From contig JAWNZC010000344.1 of NCBI GenBank assembly GCA_035771165.1, positions 1,521,501 to 1,585,500 of the forward strand: a stretch of DNA of 64,000 bases, written 5' to 3'. The notes below the pieces were generated by a model. That model was not told the DNA's origin. It worked only from the letters and a program-made list of their open reading frames with translations, and did no database searches. The DNA is from Paragorgia papillata (lineage: Eukaryota > Cnidaria > Anthozoa > Scleralcyonacea > Coralliidae). The first letter of the stretch is position 1, and every line of letters begins with the position of its first letter. Below are positions 1 to 9,420 of this stretch, piece after piece. The position numbers and the translations under genes are program-made.

Positions 1-1387
1 ATATCCCAGGCCAGAAAATTATCCAAGTATAATCCAAGAAGTTTATGGCTTGTTACGGTAGTTACAGGGACTCCATTTATGGCAATTTCAAAGTTCGAAA
101 TGTTGGTTTTCACTTTTGGTCGAGTTCCAATCAATATGGCCTCTGTCTTTTTGCAATTTAGTACCATTTCATTTTCTAAGAGCCAGCAAGTGATTGGGTT
201 TATCTTCTCAGTCAGTTTCGTATTTATATCAGTAATATCCACAGAACTTGAGTACAGAGTAACATCATCAGCATACATTTCAATATCAGAAGTTTCGAGT
301 GACATGTCATTTAGATGGAGAATAAATAAAAGGGGGGCCAAGTATCGAACCTTGAGGTACACCTCTCTGTAATTCTAATTGATCAGATAAATGTCCCTCA
401 TAGCTTACGCTCTGTCTACGACCAAGAAGATAAGAGTGAAACCAACTCATGGTGTTTGTACCAACTCCATAGAGCTGAAGTTTGTTTAGGAGTATGGAGT
501 GGTTTACACAATCAAATGCTTTCGAGAGGTCCAGCATAACTACTCCACTCAGTTTACCGGAGTTCATATTTTCCAGGATTTGGTCTGTAAGTTTATTTAG
601 GACCATTTCGCAGGAGTGATATTTCCTGAAGCCAGACTGACATTCTAATAGTAGTCGGTGTTGACATAGATGGTTATAGAGAGTAAGATGGACATGTCTT
701 TCTAGTATTTTTGAGATCACTGGAAGAATTGATATAGGCCTATAGTTTTTGACATCACTTTGGCAACCTTCTTTATAGATAGTTTCCATATATGAGGTAC
801 TGTGGCTGACTTTATACTGAAGTTGAAAATCTTGGTTAGGTGTACATTTATTACGGGTGCAGCGATCTTCAGGAGTTTGGCGCTAATTATTGTCAAGGCC
901 AGTAGCTTTCTTCGATGAAAGTTTTGTTAGCTGGTTATTGACAAAAGATAGAGTCATAGGTGGGATTTCAAAAATGGTATTTGGGTCGAGCTTTGACTCA
1001 GTAAAGTTCTTCAATTTGGTTAGGTCTGGAGAACGAGGTTCATCAGTATTTATGAGGCTACTTGCAACATTGCAGAAAAATTGGTTAAAGTTTTCAGCCA
1101 TAGTCTTAGCGTTGATATTGGCGGCACTTTTTGGTAATTTAGGACTAATTTCTTTCTTATCAGGAAGCAGAGTTCTCATATGAGACCACATGGCTGCAGA
1201 ATTTGGTTTAGTTTCCTCAAGACATTGGACATAATAATCCCGTTTGGCTTTCCTGATCATCCAAGTTACTTTATTTCTCGCCTCTTTATATCATTTCGAG
1301 TCGTTAGAATCTTTTGTCTGATAAGCTTCTTCAATAGGTCATCCCGAGATTTCATACAATTTGCAATTGTAGTTGACAACCAGGGAG
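1..1387 (-). mobile_element. Non-LTR retrotransposon (LINE) reverse-transcriptase region, decayed
   Basis: On the minus strand, segments 883-1260, 307-789 and 1-372 together read as the linker and reverse transcriptase of an APE-type LINE. Visible motifs are NYRPISILP, LDLSKAFDCVNH, GVPQGSILGP and the catalytic YADDVTLYSS. Reading shifts frame near 370 and again between 790 and 880, so the copy is not functional. The 3' end lies beyond the left edge. The reading continues toward its N-terminal side at 22712, on the far side of the Polinton inserted at 1388. It differs clearly from the LINE at 9.4-12.8 kb, so it is another family. Confidence 0.85.
1382..1387. repeat. Left 6-bp target site duplication AGGGAG of Polinton I
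   Basis: AGGGAG directly precedes the first terminal base (AGTAGATGACC) and recurs directly after the last one at 22706-22711. A 6-bp duplication is the known hallmark of Polinton/Maverick integration. The interrupted LINE reads on across the joined site. Confidence 0.92.
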
Positions 1388-1510
1388 AGTAGATGACCCC
1401 CCCCCCCCCATTCAGCATACAAAGGGATGCCGCCTCATTAATATTCAGCATGACTCACGAATGACTCACGCATGACTCACGAATGACTCACGCATGACGA
1501 ACACCTGTGA
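1388..1510. repeat. Left terminal inverted repeat of Polinton I
   Basis: The repeat begins AGTAGATGAC, then a C homopolymer, then a block ending in alternating copies of GACTCACGAAT/GACTCACGCAT. The same block in inverse orientation ends the element at 22705 and also occurs internally at 1811-2017. The number of GACTCACG units differs between copies: four at 1388, more at 1890-1950, two at 22620. Together with the homopolymer this marks unstable short tandem repeats in the terminus. Confidence 0.85.
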
Positions 1511-1806
1511 CATGATTGGGATGGTCGTCCATGGCCATAGCACCTTGGATGTATACATCCACTTTCATGGAAGGAGGCTACGGCTTTTCCAAACATGTAG
1601 CAATCTTCTTCTGGGCAAAAGAACTCGCAACTAGGTTTCTGTCCACAAAACCAAAACGTACCCTTCTGTGTAATTGTCGAAGATGCAGGTTCACCGTGTA
1701 AACATTCCATTGTGCGTCGTTAGAATTTCTAATGCTTTCAAAAACGTTCCAATCCTTCTCTAAAGTCTCGAACAAGTATAGATGACCAGACCAGGTGTAA
1801 TCCTAA
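1511..1806 (-). pseudogene. Inverted partial copy of the GRF zinc-finger gene
   Basis: On the minus strand this carries the 5' flank and about the first 60 codons of the gene found complete at 2118-2750, with near-identical residues (ATG at about 1710). It then runs out of homology into the terminal repeat. It lies between the left terminal repeat and an inverted internal copy of it, so the element's left end holds an inverted duplication of its own terminus plus promoter plus gene start. It has no independent coding value. Confidence 0.85.
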
Positions 1807-1810
1807 CATC

Positions 1811-2017
1811 GTAATGTCCGAGCTTATATAGCTTCATGTATACTATAATTATTCCAATCTTGCCCAATCATGTCACAGGTGTTCGTCATGCGTGAGTCAT
1901 TCGTGAGTCATGCGTGAGTCATTCGTGAGTCATGCGTGAGTCATTCGTGAGTTATGCTGAATATTAATGAGGCGGCATCCCTTTGTATGCTGAATGGGGG
2001 GGGGGGGGTCATCTACT
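1811..2017. repeat. Internal inverted copy of the Polinton I terminal repeat
   Basis: This stretch matches the right terminus (about 22550-22705): CGAGCTTATATAGC, the TCATGTCACAGG segment, the GTGAGTCATTC units, a G run and a final TCATCTACT at 2017. It points the opposite way to the left terminus and is not followed by the AGGGAG duplication. It is therefore a rearranged internal copy, not the element end. Confidence 0.85.
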
Positions 2018-2117
2018 ACATTAGGATTACACCTGTTCTGGTCATCTATACTTGTTCGAGACTTTAGAGAAGGATTGGAACGTTTTTTGAAAGCATTAGA
2101 AATTCTACCGTCGCACA

Positions 2118-2750
2118 ATGGAATGTTTACACGGTGAACCTGCATCTTCGACAATTACACAGAAGGGTACGTTTTGGTTTTGTGGACAGAAACCTAGTTG
2201 CGAGTTCTTTTGCCCAGAAGAAGATTGCTACATGTTTGGAGAAGCCGTAGCCTCCTTCCATGAAAGTGGATGTATACATCCAAGGTGCTATGGCCATGGA
2301 CGACTAGCACAAATGCGAATGGTTAAAGATAAGATGAAGGAAAGTTACGGGAGACCATACTTTGTTTGCTGCGAACGAGGAAATCCCTGTTCGTTTTGGC
2401 AATGGGCTGATGTCTTCGAGGGTATCAAACCAATGTGTCGACATGGTCTGATTTGTCGTACTAGCAAAGTCAAGAAAGAGGGTGACAACCAAGGTCGTCT
2501 GTTTTACTCATGTCCCAATGAGAGAGAAAACTGCTGCGACTTTTTCGAATGGAAACCGGAAGAAGATCCCCTTGAACCATTCTCCACTGTTCTGTTTAGT
2601 ATGCCACCATCTTACAGATATACAGTCAAAAAGACTGGAGAGACATTCACGAGCCATGAAACTGATCATAAGAAAGCCTACGAAAAGTACCTTTTTCAAA
2701 AGTCGGTAAATGACTTGACTATAGACTTGGAAAAACTGAACATTTGCTGA
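2118..2750 (+). CDS. Triple GRF-type zinc-finger protein
   Basis: This is a 210-residue protein built from three GRF-like zinc ribbons. Unit 1 is at residues 3-45 (CLHG, FWFC, CEFFC), unit 2 at 57-98 (CYGH, GRPYFVCC, CSFWQW) and unit 3 at 107-147 (CRHG, GRLFYSC, CCDFFEW). GRF fingers in topoisomerase III, APEX2 and NEIL3 bind single-stranded nucleic acid, so a role in handling viral or element DNA is possible, but no catalytic domain is attached. It is the first rightward gene after the left terminus, with AATAAA at 2784-2789. A paralogue of the same architecture lies in element III (52319-52957), so the gene is a repeated accessory of these elements. Confidence 0.85.
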   Translation: MECLHGEPASSTITQKGTFWFCGQKPSCEFFCPEEDCYMFGEAVASFHESGCIHPRCYGHGRLAQMRMVKDKMKESYGRPYFVCCERGNPCSFWQWADVFEGIKPMCRHGLICRTSKVKKEGDNQGRLFYSCPNERENCCDFFEWKPEEDPLEPFSTVLFSMPPSYRYTVKKTGETFTSHETDHKKAYEKYLFQKSVNDLTIDLEKLNIC

Positions 2751-2783
2751 ACATGTATAATTTTGTATTCTAATTATCTATCT

Positions 2784-2789
2784 AATAAA
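2784..2789 (+). terminator. Polyadenylation signal of the GRF gene
   Basis: AATAAA lies 34 bases after the GRF-protein stop codon, in an AT-rich stretch before the next gene at 2881. Confidence 0.6.
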
Positions 2790-2880
2790 TATATGTTTAT
2801 ACCTGACTCTTTTGTGATTCATTTATCTCCAACTTTGGTCGTGTGAACACGAATTGTTATAGACCAATACGCTATACGCT

Positions 2881-3255
2881 ATGGATACAATTTTTGATGA
2901 ATTAAAACAACATAACATTGATATCGATAAAGATACGTTATCATTTTATATTCAGACATGTCTTGACGATCATCAACACCTGTTTGATAGTTTTAGCGAT
3001 CAATTAGATCGTGTGAACCTTCATCATATCTATGAAGAAATGGATCTAAATAATTTTGGAAGAATAGTCGCTTATCTCGCTTTCGTGTACAGAGTTAGCG
3101 ATTCGTACGATAACCAAATGGTTCGAGAGGCCGTTCGACGAACGGTGAATGATTTCCACAACGTAGATTTATCACAATACAAGAGGCGTAAGAATTCTTC
3201 GTTACGAATGCTTGGTCAACTGTTCCAGAGATTAATATATGCATATATCGCCTGA
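2881..3255 (+). CDS. Bcl-2-like apoptosis regulator
   Basis: This is a 124-residue helical protein. Residues 55-69 (DLNNFGRIVAYLAFV) closely resemble the BH1 signature of Bcl-2 proteins (NWGRIVAFFxF type). The preceding acidic and amphipathic stretches fit helices alpha2-alpha4, and the C-terminal part fits a truncated helical core. There is no clear C-terminal membrane anchor. At 124 residues it is shorter than cellular Bcl-2 (about 200), as small viral homologues are. Bcl-2 homologues have been described in adintovirus-type elements, where blocking cell death is the presumed role. The homologue in element III shares the ID..KDTL.FY and NFGRI.AYL blocks. Anti-apoptotic action is inferred. 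Confidence 0.75.
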   Translation: MDTIFDELKQHNIDIDKDTLSFYIQTCLDDHQHLFDSFSDQLDRVNLHHIYEEMDLNNFGRIVAYLAFVYRVSDSYDNQMVREAVRRTVNDFHNVDLSQYKRRKNSSLRMLGQLFQRLIYAYIA

Positions 3256-3432
3256 GTGTATATATATATTGCGTCGTTGCCTTTTTTCATTCATTTACCT
3301 CTAACCTTAATTGTGTGAACATGACTTGCTGTGGCGGTTTACCACAAATAGCCCTTCGTAATATTTTTCGAAAGATTCGCTGCATCTCGGCGTGCTGTGG
3401 GGGGAAGATTGTGATACAGGCATCCGAATTAG

Positions 3433-4515
3433 ATGGCGGAACAGTACCTTCACGACCTGTATTACAAACCAAAAAGTCCAGCATGTTTTGGAGGCGTAGA
3501 TGCCTTATACCGTGTCGTAAAAAGTGACGGTAAATTCCAGATATCCCGAAACAAGATAAAAACATGGCTTAGACAGCAAGATACCTATACTTTGCATAAA
3601 CCCGTACGACATATTTTCAAGCGAAATCGTGTTATTGTTGGAGCGATGGATGAACAATGGGAGGCGGATCTAGTAATTATGGACTCGCTTAGTAAAACAA
3701 ATAATGGTTATAAATACGTTTTAACTGTTATTGATGTACTGTCCAAATTTGCGTGGGTGGAACCATTAAAAACAAAGACTGCAGAGAGTCTGGTTAAAGC
3801 CTTTGAAAAGATACTAAAGAAAGGAAGGAAGCCGGAAAAACTTCATACCGATAAAGGAACAGAATTTACCAATAAACGTTTTCAAAAGTTACTGAAGGAC
3901 AAACATATTCGATTTTTTACAACACACAACGATACCAAGGCATCCATCGTTGAACGATTTAACCGAACCTTAAAGGGGGAAATGTGGAAATATTTTACAG
4001 CAAAGAATACATTGAAATATACCGATGTACTACAAAAATTAGTATATTCCTACAACCATTCGAGACACCGTAGTATTGGGATGAGACCAGCTGATGTTAA
4101 TCGAGAAAACGAAAGTATTGTGTGGCAAAAACTGTATGGTGATGAGTCCAGCAAACCCATCAAATATAAATTCAACATTGATGACCAAGTTCGGATTAGC
4201 AAAGCAAGACGTACATTCAAGAAAGGCTACTTACCTAACTGGACCGAAGAGGTGTTCACCATCACGAAGCGAGTACCCAGACGACCGCCAGTGTACAAGA
4301 TTGCTGATTATCACGGAGAAGAGTTACAAGGAACATTTTACGAAAAGGAATTGCAAAGAGTTGCAAAGACAGATAGTGACTTTTATAGAATAGAAAGAGT
4401 AATTACGTCACGCATGCGTGGTAAACGTAGAGAATATCTTGTAAAATGGTTAGGCTACCCTGAAGATTTTAATTCTTGGGTATCAGCCGATAATGTAAAA
4501 GTTATAACGAAATAA
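3433..4515 (+). CDS. Polinton integrase (retrovirus-like, with chromodomain)
   Basis: This is a 360-residue DDE integrase. The catalytic residues are visible as D79 (EADLVIMD), D140 (LHTDKGTEF) and E174 (VERFNRT). The N-terminal zinc-binding-like region is replaced by the tract typical of Polintons, and residues about 317-355 form a chromodomain (YRIERV, YLVKWLGY, SWV). It would cut and join element ends to host DNA, giving the 6-bp duplication seen at 1382 and 22706. The chromodomain may steer integration to marked chromatin. The reading frame is intact and the family length is normal. The stop codon lies inside an AATAAA signal (4511-4516). The ATG at 3433 is the first in frame. Confidence 0.93.
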   Translation: MAEQYLHDLYYKPKSPACFGGVDALYRVVKSDGKFQISRNKIKTWLRQQDTYTLHKPVRHIFKRNRVIVGAMDEQWEADLVIMDSLSKTNNGYKYVLTVIDVLSKFAWVEPLKTKTAESLVKAFEKILKKGRKPEKLHTDKGTEFTNKRFQKLLKDKHIRFFTTHNDTKASIVERFNRTLKGEMWKYFTAKNTLKYTDVLQKLVYSYNHSRHRSIGMRPADVNRENESIVWQKLYGDESSKPIKYKFNIDDQVRISKARRTFKKGYLPNWTEEVFTITKRVPRRPPVYKIADYHGEELQGTFYEKELQRVAKTDSDFYRIERVITSRMRGKRREYLVKWLGYPEDFNSWVSADNVKVITK

Positions 4516-4516
4516 A
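4511..4516 (+). terminator. Polyadenylation signal overlapping the integrase stop codon
   Basis: AATAAA spans 4511-4516 and the integrase TAA is 4513-4515, so stop codon and poly(A) hexamer overlap. The same compact arrangement occurs at the protease gene. Confidence 0.6.
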
Positions 4517-4619
4517 AATGTGTGTATTTTACAATTTGTGTTCATTTGTGTATTATTCGTCGACATGGCAACACAGTTTTATTTAACGCTTCCAAGCAAT
4601 AGCTCTATGGAATATTTTC

Positions 4620-4627
4620 CAGATAAC
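4620..4627. repeat. 8-bp target duplication CAGATAAC of the hAT element (left copy)
   Basis: CAGATAAC at 4620-4627 is repeated exactly at 6895-6902 on the other side of the inserted element. Eight bases is the hAT-superfamily length. Confidence 0.92.
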
Positions 4628-6894
4628 CAGGGGCGGATTTAGGGTACGTCAAGCACGTCATGCGACGTAGACAAAAATCCCAGACTAATTTATTCATGAA
4701 TTAATTAGTTGGGAAACATTTAAAAAAATTATTTAAAATTTGAAAATTTCAAATTTTAAAAATATTCAAATTTTTAAAAAAATTATATGAATTTTTAAAT
4801 TTTTTAAATTTTCATTTTCGCAAGTATTTAGCGCTATATCGAGGAAAATTGAATCATTCTCTGACTCAGCCCCCCTCCTCGGCTGGAGGATACTTAGTGT
4901 CTTTGCAATTGTCTACTTCATGTAGCCTGAACGAAACTGATTCATACGGTAGGAATAGAGAGGGATTTTATTTACAAATGTGGATAATTTGAGTACGTCA
5001 AAATGGCCGTCTACGTCGAAATAACGAGCACTGATTGGACAAAGACAATAGAGGTACGTCGGAAGTAGATAGTCTACGTCGGAAGTAAAATATTTTGACG
5101 TTGTTGGCTTTTGATTGGCTAGCAAAGGATATTTCGACGTACACGGACTACGGTAAGAGTGCAAGACTACGGCATAACCAAGCCAATCTGAGCCGGCAGT
5201 CAACCTTCTGCTTGAGACTGTCATGGAACTTGTAGAGAATGCTCTACACTACAGAGTGGAAATGATGAATATTTGTTGAAGACGATCTGTTGCGATTTGA
5301 CAAAGAAACTCTAATCGTATGGTTTCCTCATGGGTCAAGAGTTTTCGGCGCAGATTGGCAAGACATTACATCGGGATATCGACGCGGAGGCATATACTGT
5401 ATTCCTCAGTATGCTAAAGCTGTTTCTTGAAAGAAAGTTAAGAAACGTTGTATTGCTTTAATAAGGTGAGTGGATACTATCTTATCTTTAGTTCCTCAGA
5501 CTTGTGCAACCGTGAAAAGCGTAAATTATTTAAATTAGATGGGATATGTAGAGCTCTCGAGTATATTTATGAATAATTCATAATTATTGAGATAATGAGA
5601 TGTGTTACAAATATAAGTAAGTAATCCATCACTGAATATTATAATTAAATCTAATTACTGTAGCCGAAAGTTTGTAGCAATTTTAGATCAATAGCAACAG
5701 AATGTAAATCATTTTTCCAATTTAAAAAAAATGTAAAAAAATTCATTTATTAAAAAAAGGCAGCAATTAGGTTTATATATTATTTCATCATATATTATAT
5801 ATATATATATAGTATATGTGAAATAGTAAAATGTACTTTAAACAAAACAATTTTCTAGGCTATATCCGAGCTAGCATATTCATCTCTTCTCTATACCAAC
5901 AATGTTATATTATGTTAATATGACAGTAAATACCTTCTTGGGCTTATTATGCAACATCGATAATTTAGATGTTGTGTAGTGTGCTCGAGGGGGTATATAT
6001 TGTCCATAGTTTGTTAATTATTAATGTGTACACCAAACAAGCAAATTTTGAATTTTGCTTTCTTGTAGATTCCCCATCATTGTAAATTATTATTTTCTTC
6101 TTTCATATCGATTTGTACTATCTATATTATCTTGCAATGAAATAAAGTATTTATATATACAGTATATATATATTTCTGGGGGGAAAAAGAGAAAAAAAAG
6201 TACTTGGTAGTTACTAGTTAGTATGTATGAGTATGACTTGGAATGATGTAGAGAGGTGAGCTTCTCTATATGTCCATGAAATGTCCCATGTGGTCTATTC
6301 ATAATTCTTCTTCTAATCAGACAGTATCTGGTGCCTCAAAACCAGACAGCTCAGGGTAAATAAGGGGTAAAGTATTAGTTAAGATGACTAGGATGATGTA
6401 GAGAGGTGAGCTCCTCTATATCCACGAAATGTCCTATATGGTCTATTCATAATTCTTCTTCTAATCAGACAGTATCTGGTGCCTCAAAACCAGACAGCTC
6501 AGGGTAGATAAGGGGTAAAGTATTAAGTAGTTAAGAATTAAGATGACTAGGATCATGTAGAGAGATAAGCTCCTCTATGCCCATGAAATGTCCTATAATT
6601 ATGGTCTATTCATAATGCTTCTTCTAATCAGACAGTGTCTGGCTAGTATGTGTTAAGGCTAGTATCTGGTGCCCCAAAACCAGACAGCTTGGCCCTTAAA
6701 AAATCATAAAATGTTGTATAAAAAACACAAATTAAAACTGTAAGATTTTGCTAAATAGTCATGCCAGAATGCAGGAAATGCCATTTCAGGGAACCAAATT
6801 TTAAAAATTTTCCGGGGGCCAAACCCCCGCACCGCCCTAGAAATAATATTTCCGGGTTTTGACGTACTCTGAAAAATTCCTGGATCCGCCCCTG
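4628..6894. mobile_element. Non-autonomous hAT transposon
   Basis: The element begins CAGGGGCGGAT and ends with the inverse ATCCGCCCCTG, with an 8-bp TSD on both sides. Short inverted termini beginning CAGGG plus 8-bp duplications are typical of hAT. No transposase-like reading frame is visible in its 2267 bases, so it is a deletion derivative. It carries AT-rich DNA, scattered ACGTC motifs near 4650 and 4990-5150, and a three-copy tandem repeat near its right end. It inserted into the minor capsid gene. Confidence 0.9.
6236..6690. repeat. Three tandem copies of a ~155-bp unit inside the hAT element
   Basis: Units starting near 6236, 6389 and 6549 each contain GATGTAGAGAGGTGAGC-like, TGGTCTATTCATAAT and CAGACAGTATCTGGTGCC blocks. 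The third unit has an internal duplication of the TCTGG segment. Sub-terminal repeats of this kind often serve as transposase binding sites, which is an inference here. Confidence 0.85.
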
Positions 6895-7594
6895 CAGATA
6901 ACACTGTAGCAAATTTTAAAGTGAAGCTTGCTGAAACTATACAACTGACAGGCGACTGGGAAGTAGCTTTGTCAGAGTTATATTATCCCCATACATGGAG
7001 CGCGATTCGAAAAGGTAGTCAACAAACGTTTCTCTATAACGCTGGAACAAAATATGACGATACGGGTATTATCCCTGATGGCTACTATAACACCATTGCT
7101 GAGCTGGTGGGGGCTTTAAACCGTAGCATGAACAAAGAGGCACGAACCAAGATAAAATTTTCTTCAATTGCAAGTAAACACAAAGTCATGATTGATGTGC
7201 CAAAAGGTGGACTCGTGTGGATATCTGGTGATATTGCTACAACATTAGGGTTTCAACAAGACACCGTCATTAAAAAGAAAACCCTAAGTCCTTACGTAGC
7301 AGATGTTAACGGTGGATTTTCAGCCATGTATGTATACACTGATATCGTGGATGCACAGTTTGTCGGTGATGTCAAAGTGCCCCTACTCAGAATTGTCAAT
7401 ACTCAAGGAGTTTATGGAGAAAACGTGAACGTCAGTCTCCGTAACCTACAATATATTCCTGTCAAGGTAAAGTCCTTCGAATCGATTGAAGTGAATATAG
7501 AGGACGACAAAAACGAAAACGTATCATTTGGCTTCGGGAAGTCGATCGTGACACTTCACTTTAGACAGCGAAGATCTTCGTATTTCATTTAAAA

Positions 7595-8068
7595 ATGAGA
7601 CATATAATTATTCCAGACGTAAAGCAATTTCAACAGCATTATTTAAGAAGACAACAAGGTGGAAGTCTACCTGGTTTCCGAGGTGCACGTATTCAGAAAG
7701 GTTACGGCATTGGAAGTTTTTTTAAAAGTATTGCACGCTTTGCAATACCTCTGGTGAAATGAGGAGCTCAAGCTATTGCAAGAAGAGCTCTGCAAGCTGT
7801 AAAAGACGTTGGTCAAGATGTTCTGGCAGGGAAGAATGTAAAGCAAGCGATAAAAGGGCGTGGTTCTGAAGCCATGAAAGATCTTGCTCAAAAACGGGTC
7901 CGTCGGATTACGAACCAATCAGGAGCCGGTCGTAAACGCAAACGGGTGAATTCTCCTATAAAAGTCAACACAAGACGTAAAACCGTCAGTCGTTCGCAAA
8001 CTGTGAAGAAGAAAACATCTGAGCCTACGGAAGCAAAGATTGGACCGTTTATAAAATATAAATCATGA
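7595..8068 (+). pseudogene. Adenovirus core/pVI-like virion protein gene with one internal stop
   Basis: From ATG 7595 a 157-codon frame runs to 8068 with a single TGA at codon 56 (7760-7762). The N-terminal half has the GGSLPGFRGARIQKGYGIGS glycine/arginine tract and an amphipathic segment (SFFKSIARFAIPLV). The C-terminal half is lysine/arginine-rich with nuclear-localisation-like KRKR and TRRKT clusters. This layout matches small basic core or membrane-lytic proteins of Polintons and adintoviruses, likened in the literature to adenovirus pX/pVI. It sits between minor and major capsid genes, and its stop overlaps the next gene's ATG (ATGA at 8065-8068). Confidence 0.75.
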
Positions 8069-9420
8069 GTCAAGCTTTTAGTGCCCTACATAAAGATTCG
8101 TGTGAGTGTGCAAAATCAGAATTAGATTGATTTGTAATGCCTGCTACACAAGTAGAAATGAATAAAGGATTTTGGGAAGATATAGATCCAGTGTCGAGTA
8201 TTGGAGCTTCAGACACCATAGAGTTTCTGTGTGCTGCAAATTCTGATGTGTATACCGATTTAGCAAATAGTTGTCTACACGTGAAAGCAAAAATAACCAA
8301 CAATGATGGATCTAATCTCGATGAAAATGTTCAAGTCGGACCTGTAAATCTGTGGATGCATGCTTTATTTTCTCAAGTAGAAGTTTACCTGAACAACAAA
8401 CTTGTCACACCGTCGAGCACTGCTTATCCCTACCGATCATATATGGAGACTGTACTGAACTTTAGCAAAGACGCAAAATCATCTCATCTGACCTCAGCGC
8501 TGTTCTATAAAGATCAAGCTGGTCGAATGGATGTCGTGAACCCTGTAGCAGTACATGCCGATGCAAACAAGGGTTTGAAACTGCGGTATGTTCATGCAAG
8601 TCAAAGTAAGTCTGTGGCTATGGAAGGCAGAATCCATTCCGATCTGTTTGCACAAGCCCGTTATATCCTTGGTGCTGTACCAATCAAGCTCAAGCTAGTG
8701 CGTTCGAGAAACCCATTTTCCCTAGTGTCGTCAGCAGATCATCCTGACTTTAAAGTGGTTTTGGAAGAATGTGTATTTCGCGTTCGACGTGTCAACGTCT
8801 CTTCTACCGTTATGATGGCTCATGCCCATGCCCTTCAACGTATCACGGCCAAATACCCTATCAATCGTGTCAGTTTTAAAGTGGTTTCTGTACCGAGAGG
8901 AAATATGTCAGGCAATCAACCAAATATATTTCAAGGCCCTATACCTGTTCGAGTAGTCATTGGAATGGTCGATGCAGATGCTTATAATGGTACCTATGCC
9001 AAAAATCCTTTCAATTTCAAAAACTACGACATCACTTCTCTTGGTCTAACGGTAAATGGGGAGCATTTGCCTGGAAAACCCCTGCAACTGAAATTTGCTG
9101 CTGCGAGAGGAAGTAACTACGTGTCCGCTTTCCAAACCCTGTATGCTGGTACTAACAAATTATTTCAAAATGATGGCAATGGTATTACACGAGATGAGTA
9201 TGCCAATGGGTACACTCTATTCGTGTTTGATCTGACAGCTGATCTGTGTCTGAGCGATCATATTCAACCGATTAAAAATGGAAACGTATCGATAGAATGT
9301 CAATTTGGAACGGCTCTGACAACAGCTATAAATATCGTGGTGCTTGGAGAATTTCAAAGTCTCATCGAAATTGACGCCAGCCGCAACGTTCTATGCGACT
9401 TTCAATCAATCAATCAATAG
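8065..9420 (+). pseudogene. Major capsid protein gene (double jelly-roll) with one early stop
   Basis: The frame starting at ATG 8065 contains the CECAKSELD segment typical of Polinton major capsid N-termini. It meets a TGA at codon 22 (8128-8130) and is then open to 9420, a 427-codon uninterrupted stretch starting at ATG 8137. The open part shows the conserved VNLWMHALFSQVEVYLNN, PSSTAYPYRSYMETVL and VFDLTADLC blocks of the F54H12.2-like double-jelly-roll family, which builds the icosahedral shell. Re-initiation at 8137 would lose only 24 residues. The last codons run into the 3' tail of a LINE, so the natural C-terminus may be altered. Confidence 0.88.

Larger units (their letters stand above)
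4565..7592 (+). pseudogene. Polinton minor capsid (penton-like) gene, split by a hAT insertion
   Basis: The gene starts at ATG 4565 (MATQFYLTLPSNSS...), runs 21 codons and is interrupted at 4627. Coding resumes in the same frame at 6903 and ends at 7592. The downstream part contains the WEVALSELYYPHTW block found in Polinton minor capsid proteins, the single-jelly-roll penton that would fill the icosahedral vertices. The interrupting DNA is a 2.27-kb hAT element flanked by an 8-bp duplication. It lies directly before the core-protein and major-capsid genes, forming the structural cluster. The function assignment rests on family position and motif rather than on any catalytic residue. Confidence 0.8.

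Noticed and set aside
883..1183. Plus-strand frame opposite the LINE
   Set aside because: Shadow of the minus-strand reverse-transcriptase linker; no domain.
3433..4515. Integrase as part of a retrovirus or LTR element
   Set aside because: No LTRs, RT or gag lie nearby; the Polinton gene set and 6-bp duplication explain it.
7760..8130. TGA read as a sense codon (alternative code)
   Set aside because: Only single TGA codons occur, genes such as integrase and ATPase have none, and PolB has a TAG; inactivating changes are simpler.
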